Source of the DNA: Pseudohalocynthiibacter aestuariivivens
GTDB taxonomy: Bacteria; Pseudomonadota; Alphaproteobacteria; Rhodobacterales; Rhodobacteraceae
Length of the DNA stretch: 64,000 nt
Direction: 5' to 3'
NCBI RefSeq assembly: GCF_018457175.1
Contig: NZ_JAGFNU010000001.1
Coordinates: 682,001 to 746,000, forward strand
The notes below the pieces were generated by a model. The model was not told where the DNA came from. It saw only the letters and a program-made list of their open reading frames with translations, and ran no database searches. A program made the position numbers and the translations under genes. Numbering within the stretch: the stretch's first letter is position 1; every line of letters begins with the position of its first letter. Positions 53,988 through 62,329 of this stretch are shown one piece after another.

Positions 53988-54019
53988 TCAGGCTGGCGGA
54001 GACGGCTCAGCCAGCCTGA
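53988..54019. promoter_or_regulatory. Stem-loop between dctP and dctQ
   Basis: A perfect 10-bp stem (53988-53997 with 54010-54019) and 12-base loop right after the dctP stop. The T-run lies on the plus-strand side, so on the minus transcript it is more likely an RNA-stabilising or attenuating structure than a terminator. Confidence 0.6.
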
Positions 54020-54032
54020 TTTTTAAGTCAGT

Positions 54033-55055
54033 TTAGTTCGCTGCCATTTCGGTTTTGACCATTTCGTAGGCGGTCTGAGCGTCGATGCCGGTTTGAGCAA
54101 TCTCTGCAATAACGCTTGCTATGACGCCTTCTGCAATCTGGTTGAATTTTGCCAAATCAGCATCGCTTGCCGGGTTGATGGCGTTGCCTTCGGTTTCGGC
54201 TGTCGCTGTACGACCGATCATATCAATCTCGTCCCAGATTTTGCCAATCTCACGGCTCAGAGGTTCGCCAAAAACCTTTTCTTCAAGAGCCGCCTGAAGA
54301 TCCTCTGGCAGATCGGCAAAAGTGTCTTCATTCATGATGAAAGCGAACGAACCACGGTACAGGCCGCCGGGAACTTCGAAAACGTTCTGCGCGACTTCAG
54401 TCAGTTTAAATCCGCGTCGCGATTCCATCGGCATCACAACACCATCAGCCGCTCTTGAGGCAAGTGTTTCGTACACTTTGGGCGCAGGAACCTGAATTCC
54501 TGTTGCGCCGAGTGCGGCGCCAACGTCACCACCAACACCGCCGGGAATGCGGACTTTCAGGCCCGAAATTTGGTCTAGCGAGGTCACTGCATCTGCCGAA
54601 TGCAATTGTGCTGGGCCGTGTGTGTGAAGCGCAATGACCTTAACGCCGCGATGCTCATCTGCAGCTTGCAAATAGGCTTCATAAGTGCGCCAGTAAGCAA
54701 CAGATGCCTGCTCAGCAGAGCCTTCGTAGCCAGGAAGCTCGATCAGTTTTGTCGTGACAAAACGGCCAGGCTGATAGCCGTGGAAAATGATCGAAGCATC
54801 TGCTGCACCATCTTGTACCAAATCCATCTGTGCCGGGGGTGGCGCGATGCCAAGCTTCAGCTCTGCCGTAACCTGACCATCTGTTGCCTCTTCGACCATT
54901 TCGATGAATTTAGGCCACATCATTGCGTTGATGCCGTGGGTCGGTGGGGCCCAGCTTGAAATGGTCAGCGTGTAATCGGCAGCAAATGCAACCGTTCCTG
55001 CGAATGCCATTGTGGCTCCTGCCAAAAGACCAGTTAATTTTGTAAATTTAGTCAT
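54033..55055 (-). CDS. dctP: TRAP transporter solute-binding protein (DctP family)
   Basis: A 340-residue periplasmic protein with a signal peptide (1-25, GTVAFAADYT) and the DctP fold: LTISSWAPPTHGINAMMWPK, IAPPPAQMDLVQDGAADASI, and the substrate-arginine region GLKVRIPGG. GGGAGGATCCTC precedes the ATG. It follows the PaaF/PaaH-like gene after about 50 bases and leads dctQM-P450-paaZ-paaX. The paa context suggests an aromatic or other organic acid ligand. Confidence 0.93.
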   Translation of the reverse strand: MTKFTKLTGLLAGATMAFAGTVAFAADYTLTISSWAPPTHGINAMMWPKFIEMVEEATDGQVTAELKLGIAPPPAQMDLVQDGAADASIIFHGYQPGRFVTTKLIELPGYEGSAEQASVAYWRTYEAYLQAADEHRGVKVIALHTHGPAQLHSADAVTSLDQISGLKVRIPGGVGGDVGAALGATGIQVPAPKVYETLASRAADGVVMPMESRRGFKLTEVAQNVFEVPGGLYRGSFAFIMNEDTFADLPEDLQAALEEKVFGEPLSREIGKIWDEIDMIGRTATAETEGNAINPASDADLAKFNQIAEGVIASVIAEIAQTGIDAQTAYEMVKTEMAAN

Positions 55056-55106
55056 GAGGATCCTCCCTGTTCATGATCAATTTTCAATTCATCCCGTATC
55101 AGTCGT

Positions 55107-57170
55107 CTAAACTGCTGCGGTTTTCAGTTTCTTCGGTTCTTCGTTGTTCATGTTTGCCAGTCGCCATGAGTTTGGGCTTTCACCAGCGACCGTCTTCATC
55201 GTCTCAGATGTTGTCCGCCATCCAATTTCCCTGGCGTAGTGCATCGGCCCGCCGCGCCAGCGCGGAAACCCATACCCGTGGATCTGCACCATATCGATTT
55301 CAGAAAACCCCTCGGCAATTCCGTCTTCGACAATTTGCGCGCCTTCGTTGGCCAAAACCGCCAGCAGACGTAACAAAATCTCGATTTTGGTGAAGTCTCG
55401 GCGGTCTATTCCTTGCTTTGCGGAATAGTCAGCGATCATCTGTTCAACCTCGGGGTCGCGCAGGGGTTTGCGGCTATCCCCATCATAGAGATACCAACCG
55501 CGCCCACTGCGCTGACCAAGGCGGTCCATTTCGCAAAGCTGATCACCAATTGGCACATAACGTTCTTTGGGGTCGCGATCTGCGGCCTGTCGCTTGCGGT
55601 TTGCCCAGGCAATTTGCAGACCGGTAAGGTCCTGCATCTCATAAGGGCCCATCGGCATCCCAAAGGCACGCATCGCTGCATCAACCTGATAGGGAAGGGC
55701 ACCGTCAGCCAGCAAATAATCCGCTTCGCGACGGTAGGCCGCCAGCATCCGATTGCCAATGAAACCGTCACATATTCCGGAAAGGACGGAAACTTTCCGC
55801 ATGCGTTTCCCAAGGGCAAAACCAGTTGCCAAAACGTCGGGATGTGTTTCGGGCGTTTTAACGATTTCCAGCAGTTTCATGATATGTGCCGGGCTAAAGA
55901 AATGAAGCCCGATACAGCGTGAATGGTTTTCAATGCCTGCGAAAATGACGGTTGGGTCGAGGTAGGACGTATTGGTGGCAAGAATGGCATTGCGATCCAT
56001 TGATGCGGCAAGTTCGCTGAAAACGGCTTGTTTGACACTCGCGTCTTCAAATACGGCCTCCACCGCCACCTGAGCAGGTGCCGCATCAGAATAGGCGTCG
56101 GATGTGCGAAACGCATTGAGTTGCCGCCTGTGTTGATCAACCCCTAACTTTCCACGCTTTAATGCGCCATCCAGCAAATTTGTGACCCGATCATGCGCAG
56201 CATTCGCAGCCGTCTTGTCACGTTCAATCAATGTAACCTTGAGGCCAGCGTTCAATGCTGAAGCTGCAATGCCTGCACCCATCAACCCACCACCAACAAC
56301 AGCTATGTGTTCAACCTCACGCGCTGTCGCGCCAGCAATCGCCGCAGGTTTCGCAACCTGTCGCTCTGCAAAAAACGCGTGGCGAAGGGCGCGAGATTCA
56401 GGCGATTTGCGTAGCGCAAGATGCAGTTCGCGTTCTTTTGGTTGCGCTTCGGAAAAGGGGCGCGCTGCCCAAGTAAGTGCGTCAAAATTATCCAAAGGCG
56501 CGTGCTGACCCTTTGCACGTCTCAGAACCTCAGCTTTTTTGCGCGTTAAAGCCGCCTCATCAATCGGCTCAACAATTCGCTGACTGACCGGGGTTGGCCG
56601 GAGTGGCAACGTTTGGGCGAAGGCCAGCGCTGCCTGCTTCAGATCGCCTTCAACAACCTGGTCGAGACCGCCGAGCCGGTACAGCTCTTCTGAGTTAATA
56701 ATTTTACCAGCGCAGGCGATATCAATCGCAGGTTCTATACCGATAAGTCGCGGCAGCCGTTGGGTGCCACCCGCGCCGGGAATAACGCCAACATTCACTT
56801 CGGGTAAACCAAACCGGGTTCCGCTAGCGGCAATACGCCATGCGCATCCCATTGCAATTTCGAACCCTCCACCAAGTACATTTCCGTGCATAGCGGCAAT
56901 AAAGGGTACTTCGCTGTCCTCGATCATCTGCACTACGTCTGGAAGGTGAGGCGCGACTGGCAAGGTGTCGAATTCGGACATGTCACCGCCTGCGATAAAG
57001 GTTCGGCCCTCGCATATCAAAATAGCGACACGTGCACCGGCGACGTCGGCGATCGCGGTTTCCAACCCTTCGCGAACGGCGGTCGACGTTGCGTTGACTG
57101 GGGGGTTGTTAATGATCACCCAGGCAATGTCGTTTTCTATAAGGGTCCGGACTGTCCGGTCTTCAGACAT
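55107..57170 (-). CDS. Enoyl-CoA hydratase/3-hydroxyacyl-CoA dehydrogenase fusion (FadJ-like, PaaF+PaaH role)
   Basis: A 687-residue bifunctional enzyme. Residues 1-190 are a crotonase domain (HGNVLGGGFEIAMGC, LPEVNVGVIPGAGGTQRLPR). From about 285 there is an NAD-binding 3-hydroxyacyl-CoA dehydrogenase domain (VAVVGGGLMGAGIAA-like AVVGGGLMGAGIAASAL, LHFFSPAHIMKLLEIV) and two C-terminal 3HCDH domains. ATG at 57170 is preferred to TTG at 57179. It is divergent from paaG and probably performs the hydration and dehydrogenation that separate PaaF and PaaH carry out elsewhere; no separate paaF or paaH is in the window. Confidence 0.92.
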   Translation of the reverse strand: MSEDRTVRTLIENDIAWVIINNPPVNATSTAVREGLETAIADVAGARVAILICEGRTFIAGGDMSEFDTLPVAPHLPDVVQMIEDSEVPFIAAMHGNVLGGGFEIAMGCAWRIAASGTRFGLPEVNVGVIPGAGGTQRLPRLIGIEPAIDIACAGKIINSEELYRLGGLDQVVEGDLKQAALAFAQTLPLRPTPVSQRIVEPIDEAALTRKKAEVLRRAKGQHAPLDNFDALTWAARPFSEAQPKERELHLALRKSPESRALRHAFFAERQVAKPAAIAGATAREVEHIAVVGGGLMGAGIAASALNAGLKVTLIERDKTAANAAHDRVTNLLDGALKRGKLGVDQHRRQLNAFRTSDAYSDAAPAQVAVEAVFEDASVKQAVFSELAASMDRNAILATNTSYLDPTVIFAGIENHSRCIGLHFFSPAHIMKLLEIVKTPETHPDVLATGFALGKRMRKVSVLSGICDGFIGNRMLAAYRREADYLLADGALPYQVDAAMRAFGMPMGPYEMQDLTGLQIAWANRKRQAADRDPKERYVPIGDQLCEMDRLGQRSGRGWYLYDGDSRKPLRDPEVEQMIADYSAKQGIDRRDFTKIEILLRLLAVLANEGAQIVEDGIAEGFSEIDMVQIHGYGFPRWRGGPMHYAREIGWRTTSETMKTVAGESPNSWRLANMNNEEPKKLKTAAV

Positions 57171-57218
57171 GGTGGTCAAACTCCGATCAAAGAATCAAAG
57201 GTTGATTATTTATTGACC

Positions 57219-57230
57219 AACCGTTCGGTT
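57219..57230. promoter_or_regulatory. Dyad AACCG-TT-CGGTT in the divergent paa promoter
   Basis: A perfect 5-bp inverted repeat about 43 bases before the paaG start and 50 bases from the divergent hydratase/dehydrogenase start. TetR-type PaaR sites reported in other bacteria are CCG-N-CGG-like dyads (from memory), so this is the best candidate operator for the paaR product. Confidence 0.5.
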
Positions 57231-57272
57231 TATGCAAATGTTTTCTTGTTCTATGATTTTGCAGGGGCCGTT

Positions 57273-58064
57273 ATGAGCGATACGATTCTTACGCAAGTGC
57301 ATGAAAACTGGGTCGAAATAACGTTGAATCGCCCTGATCGGCTAAACAGTTTTAACGATGAAATGCATCTTGCACTGCGTTCAGAACTTGAAGCCGCACT
57401 TGATAAAGGTGCCCGTGCAATCCTTCTGACGGGCGCGGGCAGAGGGTTTTGCGCAGGGCAGGACCTAGGGGATCGGGATCCTTCAAAAATGTCTGGCTCA
57501 CCAGATCTTGGGGCAACGCTGGTGAACTTTTACAACCCACTTGTCCGGTTGATCAGATCGCTAGAGTTCCCCGTTGTTTGTGCTGTCAATGGCGTTGCTG
57601 CCGGGGCAGGGGCCAACATTGCACTGGCGTGTGACATCGTTTTGGCGGCACAAAGTGCAAAGTTCATTCAGTCATTCGCCAAGGTTGGCCTGATCCCTGA
57701 CGGCGGCGGTACATGGTCGTTGACGCATTTGTTGGGTGAAGCGCGTGCCAAGGCACTGGCATTGACGGCAGAACCATTAAGCGCACAGAAAGCCGAAGAC
57801 TGGGGCTTGATCTGGCGCGCTGTTGAAGACGAAGCGTTAATGGGTGAAGCACGCGACCTGACTGCAAAACTGGCAGATAGCCCAACAGTTGGCCTTGGGA
57901 TGACCAAGATGGCGATTCAAGCGGCATCAACAAACAGCTTGGATCAACAGCTTGATCTGGAAGCAAAAAGCCAGAAAATTTGCGGAGAAACTCCAGACTA
58001 CGCTGAAGGTGTCAGATCTTTCTTGCAAAAGCGTGCACCAAAATTCACCGGGGTCAAATCATGA
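57273..58064 (+). CDS. paaG: PaaG: 1,2-epoxyphenylacetyl-CoA isomerase
   Basis: A 263-residue crotonase-fold isomerase converting ring-1,2-epoxyphenylacetyl-CoA to oxepin-CoA. Family landmarks are ITLNRPDRLNSFNDEM, the oxyanion loop RGFCAGQDLGDRDPS and AVNGVAAGAGANIALACDIV; the FAKVGLIPDGGGTWSL segment carries the acidic residue of PaaG. Length fits. Start at 57273 rather than the long upstream frame, which is non-coding. Overlaps paaI (ATGA). Confidence 0.95.
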   Translation: MSDTILTQVHENWVEITLNRPDRLNSFNDEMHLALRSELEAALDKGARAILLTGAGRGFCAGQDLGDRDPSKMSGSPDLGATLVNFYNPLVRLIRSLEFPVVCAVNGVAAGAGANIALACDIVLAAQSAKFIQSFAKVGLIPDGGGTWSLTHLLGEARAKALALTAEPLSAQKAEDWGLIWRAVEDEALMGEARDLTAKLADSPTVGLGMTKMAIQAASTNSLDQQLDLEAKSQKICGETPDYAEGVRSFLQKRAPKFTGVKS

Positions 58065-58492
58065 CAATGACACCAAAAGAAAGAGCAGAGCGCAGCGCTG
58101 CAGCGATGTGGGCAGACGATGGCGCGTCAAGCTGGTTGGGAATCGAACTTGTTGAGGTGGATGAAGGCTGTGCCGTCATGGCGCTGACCGTAGAACGCCA
58201 CCATGCAAATGGGCATGGAATTTGTCACGGCGGTATTACGTTTTCACTGGCGGACAGTACCTTTGCCTTCGCTTGCAATAGCCGTAATCAGTCGACAGTC
58301 GCCCAGCACAACGTGATCAGCTATATAGCGCCCGGGTATGTGGGTGACCGTCTGACGGCCACTGCACACGAAGTCAGTTTGACCGGTCGTAGTGGAATAT
58401 ACGATGTGAAGGTAACCAATCAGGATGGAAAACTTATCGCTGAACTTCGCGGTTTTTCACGTGCCATCAAAGGCCAATTGTTTCAGGAATGA
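58061..58492 (+). CDS. paaI: PaaI: hydroxyphenylacetyl-CoA thioesterase
   Basis: A 143-residue hot-dog fold thioesterase that hydrolyses dead-end CoA thioesters in the paa pathway. Signature GICHGGITFSLADSTFAFAC with the catalytic His/Gly and Asp, then ISYIAPGYVGDRLTA. Coupled to paaG by a four-base overlap, and 18 bases before paaK. Confidence 0.95.
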   Translation: MTMTPKERAERSAAAMWADDGASSWLGIELVEVDEGCAVMALTVERHHANGHGICHGGITFSLADSTFAFACNSRNQSTVAQHNVISYIAPGYVGDRLTATAHEVSLTGRSGIYDVKVTNQDGKLIAELRGFSRAIKGQLFQE

Positions 58493-58510
58493 TCCGTTAG
58501 GGAGGAAAGA

Positions 58511-59821
58511 ATGAAAGATCTGACACCAAAGAAATCTGACCTGCATCCGATTGAAATTGCCTCGGTTGATGAAATCCGCGCCCTTCAGCTTGATCGGCTC
58601 AAATGGTCCGTGCGTTACGCCTACGACAACGTGTCGATGTACAAACAACGCTTTGACGAAGCTGGTGTTCATCCTGACGATCTGACTACGTTGTCTGACC
58701 TCGCTAAATTCCCGTTCACTTACAAAAATGACCTGCGTGACAACTACCCTTTTGGCCTTTTTGCCGTTCCGCGTAGCGAAATTATCCGCTTGCATGCTTC
58801 GTCCGGCACCACTGGCAAGCCAACGGTTGTCGGCTACACCAAGACTGACATCGACAATTGGGCTGATCTGGTGGCGCGCAGCTTGCGGGCTTCGGGTCTT
58901 CGCAAGGGTGACATGGTGCACAACGCTTATGGCTATGGTCTGTTCACAGGCGGTCTTGGCGCGCACTATGGGATCGAACGGCTTGGTGCCACTGTTGTAC
59001 CGATGTCAGGTGGGCAAACAGAAAAACAGGTGGGCCTGATAACCGATTTCAAACCTGACGGGATCATGGTGACTCCGTCCTATATGCTGAACATCCTCGA
59101 ACAGTTCCACAAGGTCGGCCTTGATCCGCGAGAATGTTCGTTGCAGGTCGGCGTATTTGGAGCAGAGCCATGGACTGATGCGATGCGCAAGGAAGTCGAG
59201 AACGCATTTGACATGCATGCTGTCGACATCTACGGCCTCTCCGAAATAATGGGGCCGGGTGTTGCCAACGAATGCGTTGAAACAAAGGATGGTCCGGTGA
59301 TCTGGGAAGATCATTTCTTTCCTGAGATCATTGATCCGATCACGAGCGAGCCAGTTGAAGATGGCGAGATGGGGGAGCTTGTTTTCACCACGCTCACCAA
59401 AGAGGGCCTGCCGATGATCCGCTATCGCACGCGGGACTTGACGCGCCTTTTACCGGGCACAGCACGGAGCATGCGGCGGATGGAAAAAATCACAGGTCGT
59501 TCGGACGACATGATCATTCTGCGCGGTGTAAATGTTTTCCCGACCCAGATTGAAGAGCAATTGATGGCCACGGGCGGTCTGGCACCGCATTTCCAGATCG
59601 AGCTTTACAAATCGGGCCGAATGGACGCCATGCGTGTTTATGTTGAGGCGAATCCGGACGCGACGGATGAGCTATCGAAAACGGCATCGGCCAGGATGTT
59701 GACCAAACGCATTAAGGATATGGTTGGTATTTCGACCGAGATCATCGTGGGCGAACCTGGCGATGTTGAACGCAGTCAAGGCAAAGCCAAGCGGGTCGTA
59801 GACAACCGCAAAAAGGAGTGA
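58511..59821 (+). CDS. paaK: PaaK: phenylacetate-CoA ligase
   Basis: A 436-residue ANL-family ligase that makes phenylacetyl-CoA. The P-loop is HASSGTTGKPTVVGYT; other regions match PaaK (MPMSGGQT-like VPMSGGQTEKQ, FGAEPWTDAMRKEVE, YGLSEIMGPGVANEC, MIRYRTRDLTRLLPG). GGGAGGAAAG precedes the ATG. Its 3' end contains the AAGGAG used by paaR. Confidence 0.96.
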   Translation: MKDLTPKKSDLHPIEIASVDEIRALQLDRLKWSVRYAYDNVSMYKQRFDEAGVHPDDLTTLSDLAKFPFTYKNDLRDNYPFGLFAVPRSEIIRLHASSGTTGKPTVVGYTKTDIDNWADLVARSLRASGLRKGDMVHNAYGYGLFTGGLGAHYGIERLGATVVPMSGGQTEKQVGLITDFKPDGIMVTPSYMLNILEQFHKVGLDPRECSLQVGVFGAEPWTDAMRKEVENAFDMHAVDIYGLSEIMGPGVANECVETKDGPVIWEDHFFPEIIDPITSEPVEDGEMGELVFTTLTKEGLPMIRYRTRDLTRLLPGTARSMRRMEKITGRSDDMIILRGVNVFPTQIEEQLMATGGLAPHFQIELYKSGRMDAMRVYVEANPDATDELSKTASARMLTKRIKDMVGISTEIIVGEPGDVERSQGKAKRVVDNRKKE

Positions 59822-59824
59822 GTT

Positions 59825-60421
59825 TTGGCCCGTACAATCGCCAAAGACTATGACCAGAAACGCGGGCAAATTCTAAAAGTAGCTGCCAGCGTATTTGCAA
59901 CCGAAGGGTTTGACCGCGCATCGATGAGCCAGCTAGCGAAAGCTTGTGGGATATCGAAGGCGAATATCTATCACTACTACAGCGGTAAAGACGCGCTTTT
60001 GTTTGATATTTTAGATACTTATCTCAAGGCGTTACGCGACCGAATTTGTAACGCTGCCCCGGCAAGTCTTACGCCGGAAGACAGGTTTCGTGCGACAGTA
60101 TCCGCCATTTTGCTGGCGTATCAGGGGGCTGATGATGAACACCGGGTTCAGGGTGGTGGCTTTGCAATGCTGCCGGACGATCAGCAAGATGTTTTGCGCG
60201 GCTATCAACGCGATTTGGTGAAACATCTTTCGGACATTGTGCAGGCAATCGCACCTGAAGTGTTTGAAGGCGAAAAAGGCAAACTTCATGCGGCGACGAT
60301 GTCTGTGTTCGGGATGCTCAACTGGTTTTACATGTGGAACAGCAAGGCAGACGCGAAGGCACGCGAAGACTATGCAAACATTGTAAGCAATCTGACACTC
60401 AGCGGAGTCCGTGGCCTTTAA
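59825..60421 (+). CDS. paaR: PaaR: TetR-family repressor of the paa genes
   Basis: A 198-residue TetR-family protein. N-terminal HTH: ILKVAASVFATEGFDRASMS, LAKACGISKANIYHYYSGKD. The C-terminal ligand domain is helical (FFMLPDDQ-like FAMLPDDQQDVLRGYQRDLV). The start is TTG, six bases after AAGGAG (59813-59818). Four bases separate it from the paaK stop. Together with PaaX it gives this locus two candidate repressors. Confidence 0.9.
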   Translation: MARTIAKDYDQKRGQILKVAASVFATEGFDRASMSQLAKACGISKANIYHYYSGKDALLFDILDTYLKALRDRICNAAPASLTPEDRFRATVSAILLAYQGADDEHRVQGGGFAMLPDDQQDVLRGYQRDLVKHLSDIVQAIAPEVFEGEKGKLHAATMSVFGMLNWFYMWNSKADAKAREDYANIVSNLTLSGVRGL

Positions 60422-60437
60422 AACAAGACTTGTCTGG

Positions 60438-60467
60438 TGGCAGAATCGGCCAATTCCGGCTCTGCCA
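60438..60467. terminator. Hairpin between convergent paaR and the PaaA-like gene
   Basis: TGGCAGA (60438-60444) pairs with TCTGCCA (60461-60467), with an inner CGG/CCG pair. On the plus strand it is followed by TCAAGTTTT. Usable in both directions. Confidence 0.65.
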
Positions 60468-60474
60468 TCAAGTT

Positions 60475-61236
60475 TTACCCAGCTTTGAGATCCAAACTCC
60501 CCAAAACCGCTTTTGCCTCGGTTTCCCAGCGGGATTTTAGGTCTGCATTGGTGTTTTTGCGTAGGCCATAGGCCTTAAGCGCATCTGCGCGACCGGATTT
60601 GGTGCTGCCAAAACTTGCCGCGACGCGTGGCCACCAGTAGCTGACACAGGTTTGTACATCTACCGTCGCCGAACCGTCTTCCAGTAGCTTCGTCAAACCC
60701 TCCAGTGCCAGTTCCGCGTGGCGGGCCTCAATCGGGGCGATAGCGCGGAATTGCTCGGCCAGCGGTTGGTAAGATACAGATGAGAACTCTTCAAGCTGTA
60801 CAGCAACGGCAAGGCCCATAAGAAGGTTCATTACAACGGCGTCGGCCCACCCTTGAAGCGGATAATTAAAAACCGCAAGCCGCATGTCAGATTCGGTTCG
60901 GGTCGCACCAATATCAGCGTCCCGATCCAGGCGTGCCGACCAGGGGTGGTGAACGGCGTATCTATCAGTATTTGCGCCAAACTCGCCCATGATTTTTAGA
61001 ACGCGGTCGGCGTTGTCGGTCTTTTCCAGAACGATCTTTGCGGCGGCGATGCGTTCTTTGATACCCGGCCCTTGATTGATGACGTCGGCGAATCCGGCAG
61101 CACCTGCCAACTCACTGTCAACAAAGGTGGCCATCAGGCGCATAAGTTCCGCGCGGTACCGTGGTGGTACATTCCCAGGAGAGGTCAGAACCCCACCAGC
61201 GGAAAGGTAGCTTTCAATGCTCATTTCGTCGGTCAT
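60475..61236 (-). CDS. PaaA-like paralogue (phenylacetic acid catabolic family) with altered diiron site
   Basis: A 253-residue ferritin-like protein that aligns with PaaA throughout: VPPRYRAELMRLM, DSELAG, then FNYPLQGWADAVV, the QPLAEQF region and YWWPRVAASFG. Glu42, Glu71 and the second ExxH (Glu170-His173, IEARHAEL) are kept, but in the first ExxH the His is Asp74 (LEKTDNA). It lacks the C-terminal 50-60 residues of PaaA. It is nine bases downstream of paaE in the same operon. It may be an accessory or structural subunit or a paralogue with changed activity; I cannot tell. Confidence 0.8.
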   Translation of the reverse strand: MTDEMSIESYLSAGGVLTSPGNVPPRYRAELMRLMATFVDSELAGAAGFADVINQGPGIKERIAAAKIVLEKTDNADRVLKIMGEFGANTDRYAVHHPWSARLDRDADIGATRTESDMRLAVFNYPLQGWADAVVMNLLMGLAVAVQLEEFSSVSYQPLAEQFRAIAPIEARHAELALEGLTKLLEDGSATVDVQTCVSYWWPRVAASFGSTKSGRADALKAYGLRKNTNADLKSRWETEAKAVLGSLDLKAG

Positions 61237-61245
61237 GGGGTTCTC

Positions 61246-62319
61246 CTATTGATCGTAGTCGACAACAACGTTGTCGGTCAGCGGGTAACACTGGCACGTC
61301 AGCACATAACCACGCGCAACTTCGTAATCTTCCAGCGCGTGGTTTGCGATCATTTCAACCTCGCCCTCAGTTACCTTGGCGCGGCATGTTGAACAGACTC
61401 CGGCTTTACATGCGAAAGGTGCGTCGAGCGCGTTCTCAAGCGCTGCTTCAAGAATGGTCTGATTTTTTGGCATATTAAAACTGCGTGTCGCACCATCAAG
61501 CGTGATACTTGCACTGGTTTCGTTGGATTTTCCGGCAGAATCCACGCTTACCACTTTACGCGAGGCGCGGCCGGGTTGTGCACTGGCAAAAAGCTCGAAC
61601 TTGATCTGAGCGTCGGTCAGGCCATGGTCACGTAGGGCGGCTGCAATCGTCAGCATCATCGGCTCGGGACCGCAGATGAAGGTGGAATCGACGTTCTTGA
61701 TATCGATCCAGTGCTTGAACAATTGTTTGCATTTCTCGGCGTCTATTAGTCCAGTGAACAGGTCGATGTCCTGCGCGTCACTTTCCAGAATGTGGATAAT
61801 GTTAAGGCGTCCCATAAAGAGGTTCTTAAGGTCTTCAAGTTCTTCCCGGAACATGATCGTGTTCACGCCTTTGTTGGCGTAGACCAGCGTGAATTCCGAT
61901 TTTGGTTCCTGCGTCAGAACAGTTTTGAGGATCGACAGAACCGGTGTTATGCCCGAGCCGCCTGCAAAACCGAGATAGCTCTTTTCAGCCACTGCATCCA
62001 ACGGTGTGTGAAACGCACCCATAGGCGGCATTGCCTCCAATATCTCTCCGACTGTTAGGTTTTCATTCGCCCAGGTCGAAAATGCGCCACCCTCAACACG
62101 CTTGATGCCGACCTGAAGAATGCCCTCATCTTTGCCTGCACAGATTGAGTAAGAACGGCGTAGTTCTTCGCCGTCAAAGTCGCGGCGGAAGGTCAGATAC
62201 TGACCTTGCGTGAAATCGAACGCGTCAGCCGCGCCATTTTCGGGTTTCAGTGTCACGACAACCGCGTCGCGGATTGTTTTGTGAACGTCGGTGACGGTTA
62301 GGTTATGAAAGCGCGCCAT
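61246..62319 (-). CDS. paaE: PaaE: reductase subunit of phenylacetyl-CoA epoxidase
   Basis: A 357-residue NADPH reductase feeding electrons to PaaA. It has an FAD/NAD(P) module (REELRRSYSICAG-like EELRRSYSICA, YLGFAGGSGITPVLSI) and a C-terminal plant-type 2Fe-2S ferredoxin (CKAGVCSTCRAKV with the last Cys in LTCQCYP). Start at 62319, after AAGGAGGATCCG; a 48-codon extension is unsupported. It lies ten bases after paaD. Confidence 0.95.
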   Translation of the reverse strand: MARFHNLTVTDVHKTIRDAVVVTLKPENGAADAFDFTQGQYLTFRRDFDGEELRRSYSICAGKDEGILQVGIKRVEGGAFSTWANENLTVGEILEAMPPMGAFHTPLDAVAEKSYLGFAGGSGITPVLSILKTVLTQEPKSEFTLVYANKGVNTIMFREELEDLKNLFMGRLNIIHILESDAQDIDLFTGLIDAEKCKQLFKHWIDIKNVDSTFICGPEPMMLTIAAALRDHGLTDAQIKFELFASAQPGRASRKVVSVDSAGKSNETSASITLDGATRSFNMPKNQTILEAALENALDAPFACKAGVCSTCRAKVTEGEVEMIANHALEDYEVARGYVLTCQCYPLTDNVVVDYDQ

Positions 62320-62329
62320 CGGATCCTCC

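Noticed and set aside
56886-57272. N-terminal extension of the paaG frame
   Set aside because: It runs antisense through the hydratase/dehydrogenase gene; PaaG homology begins at 57273.
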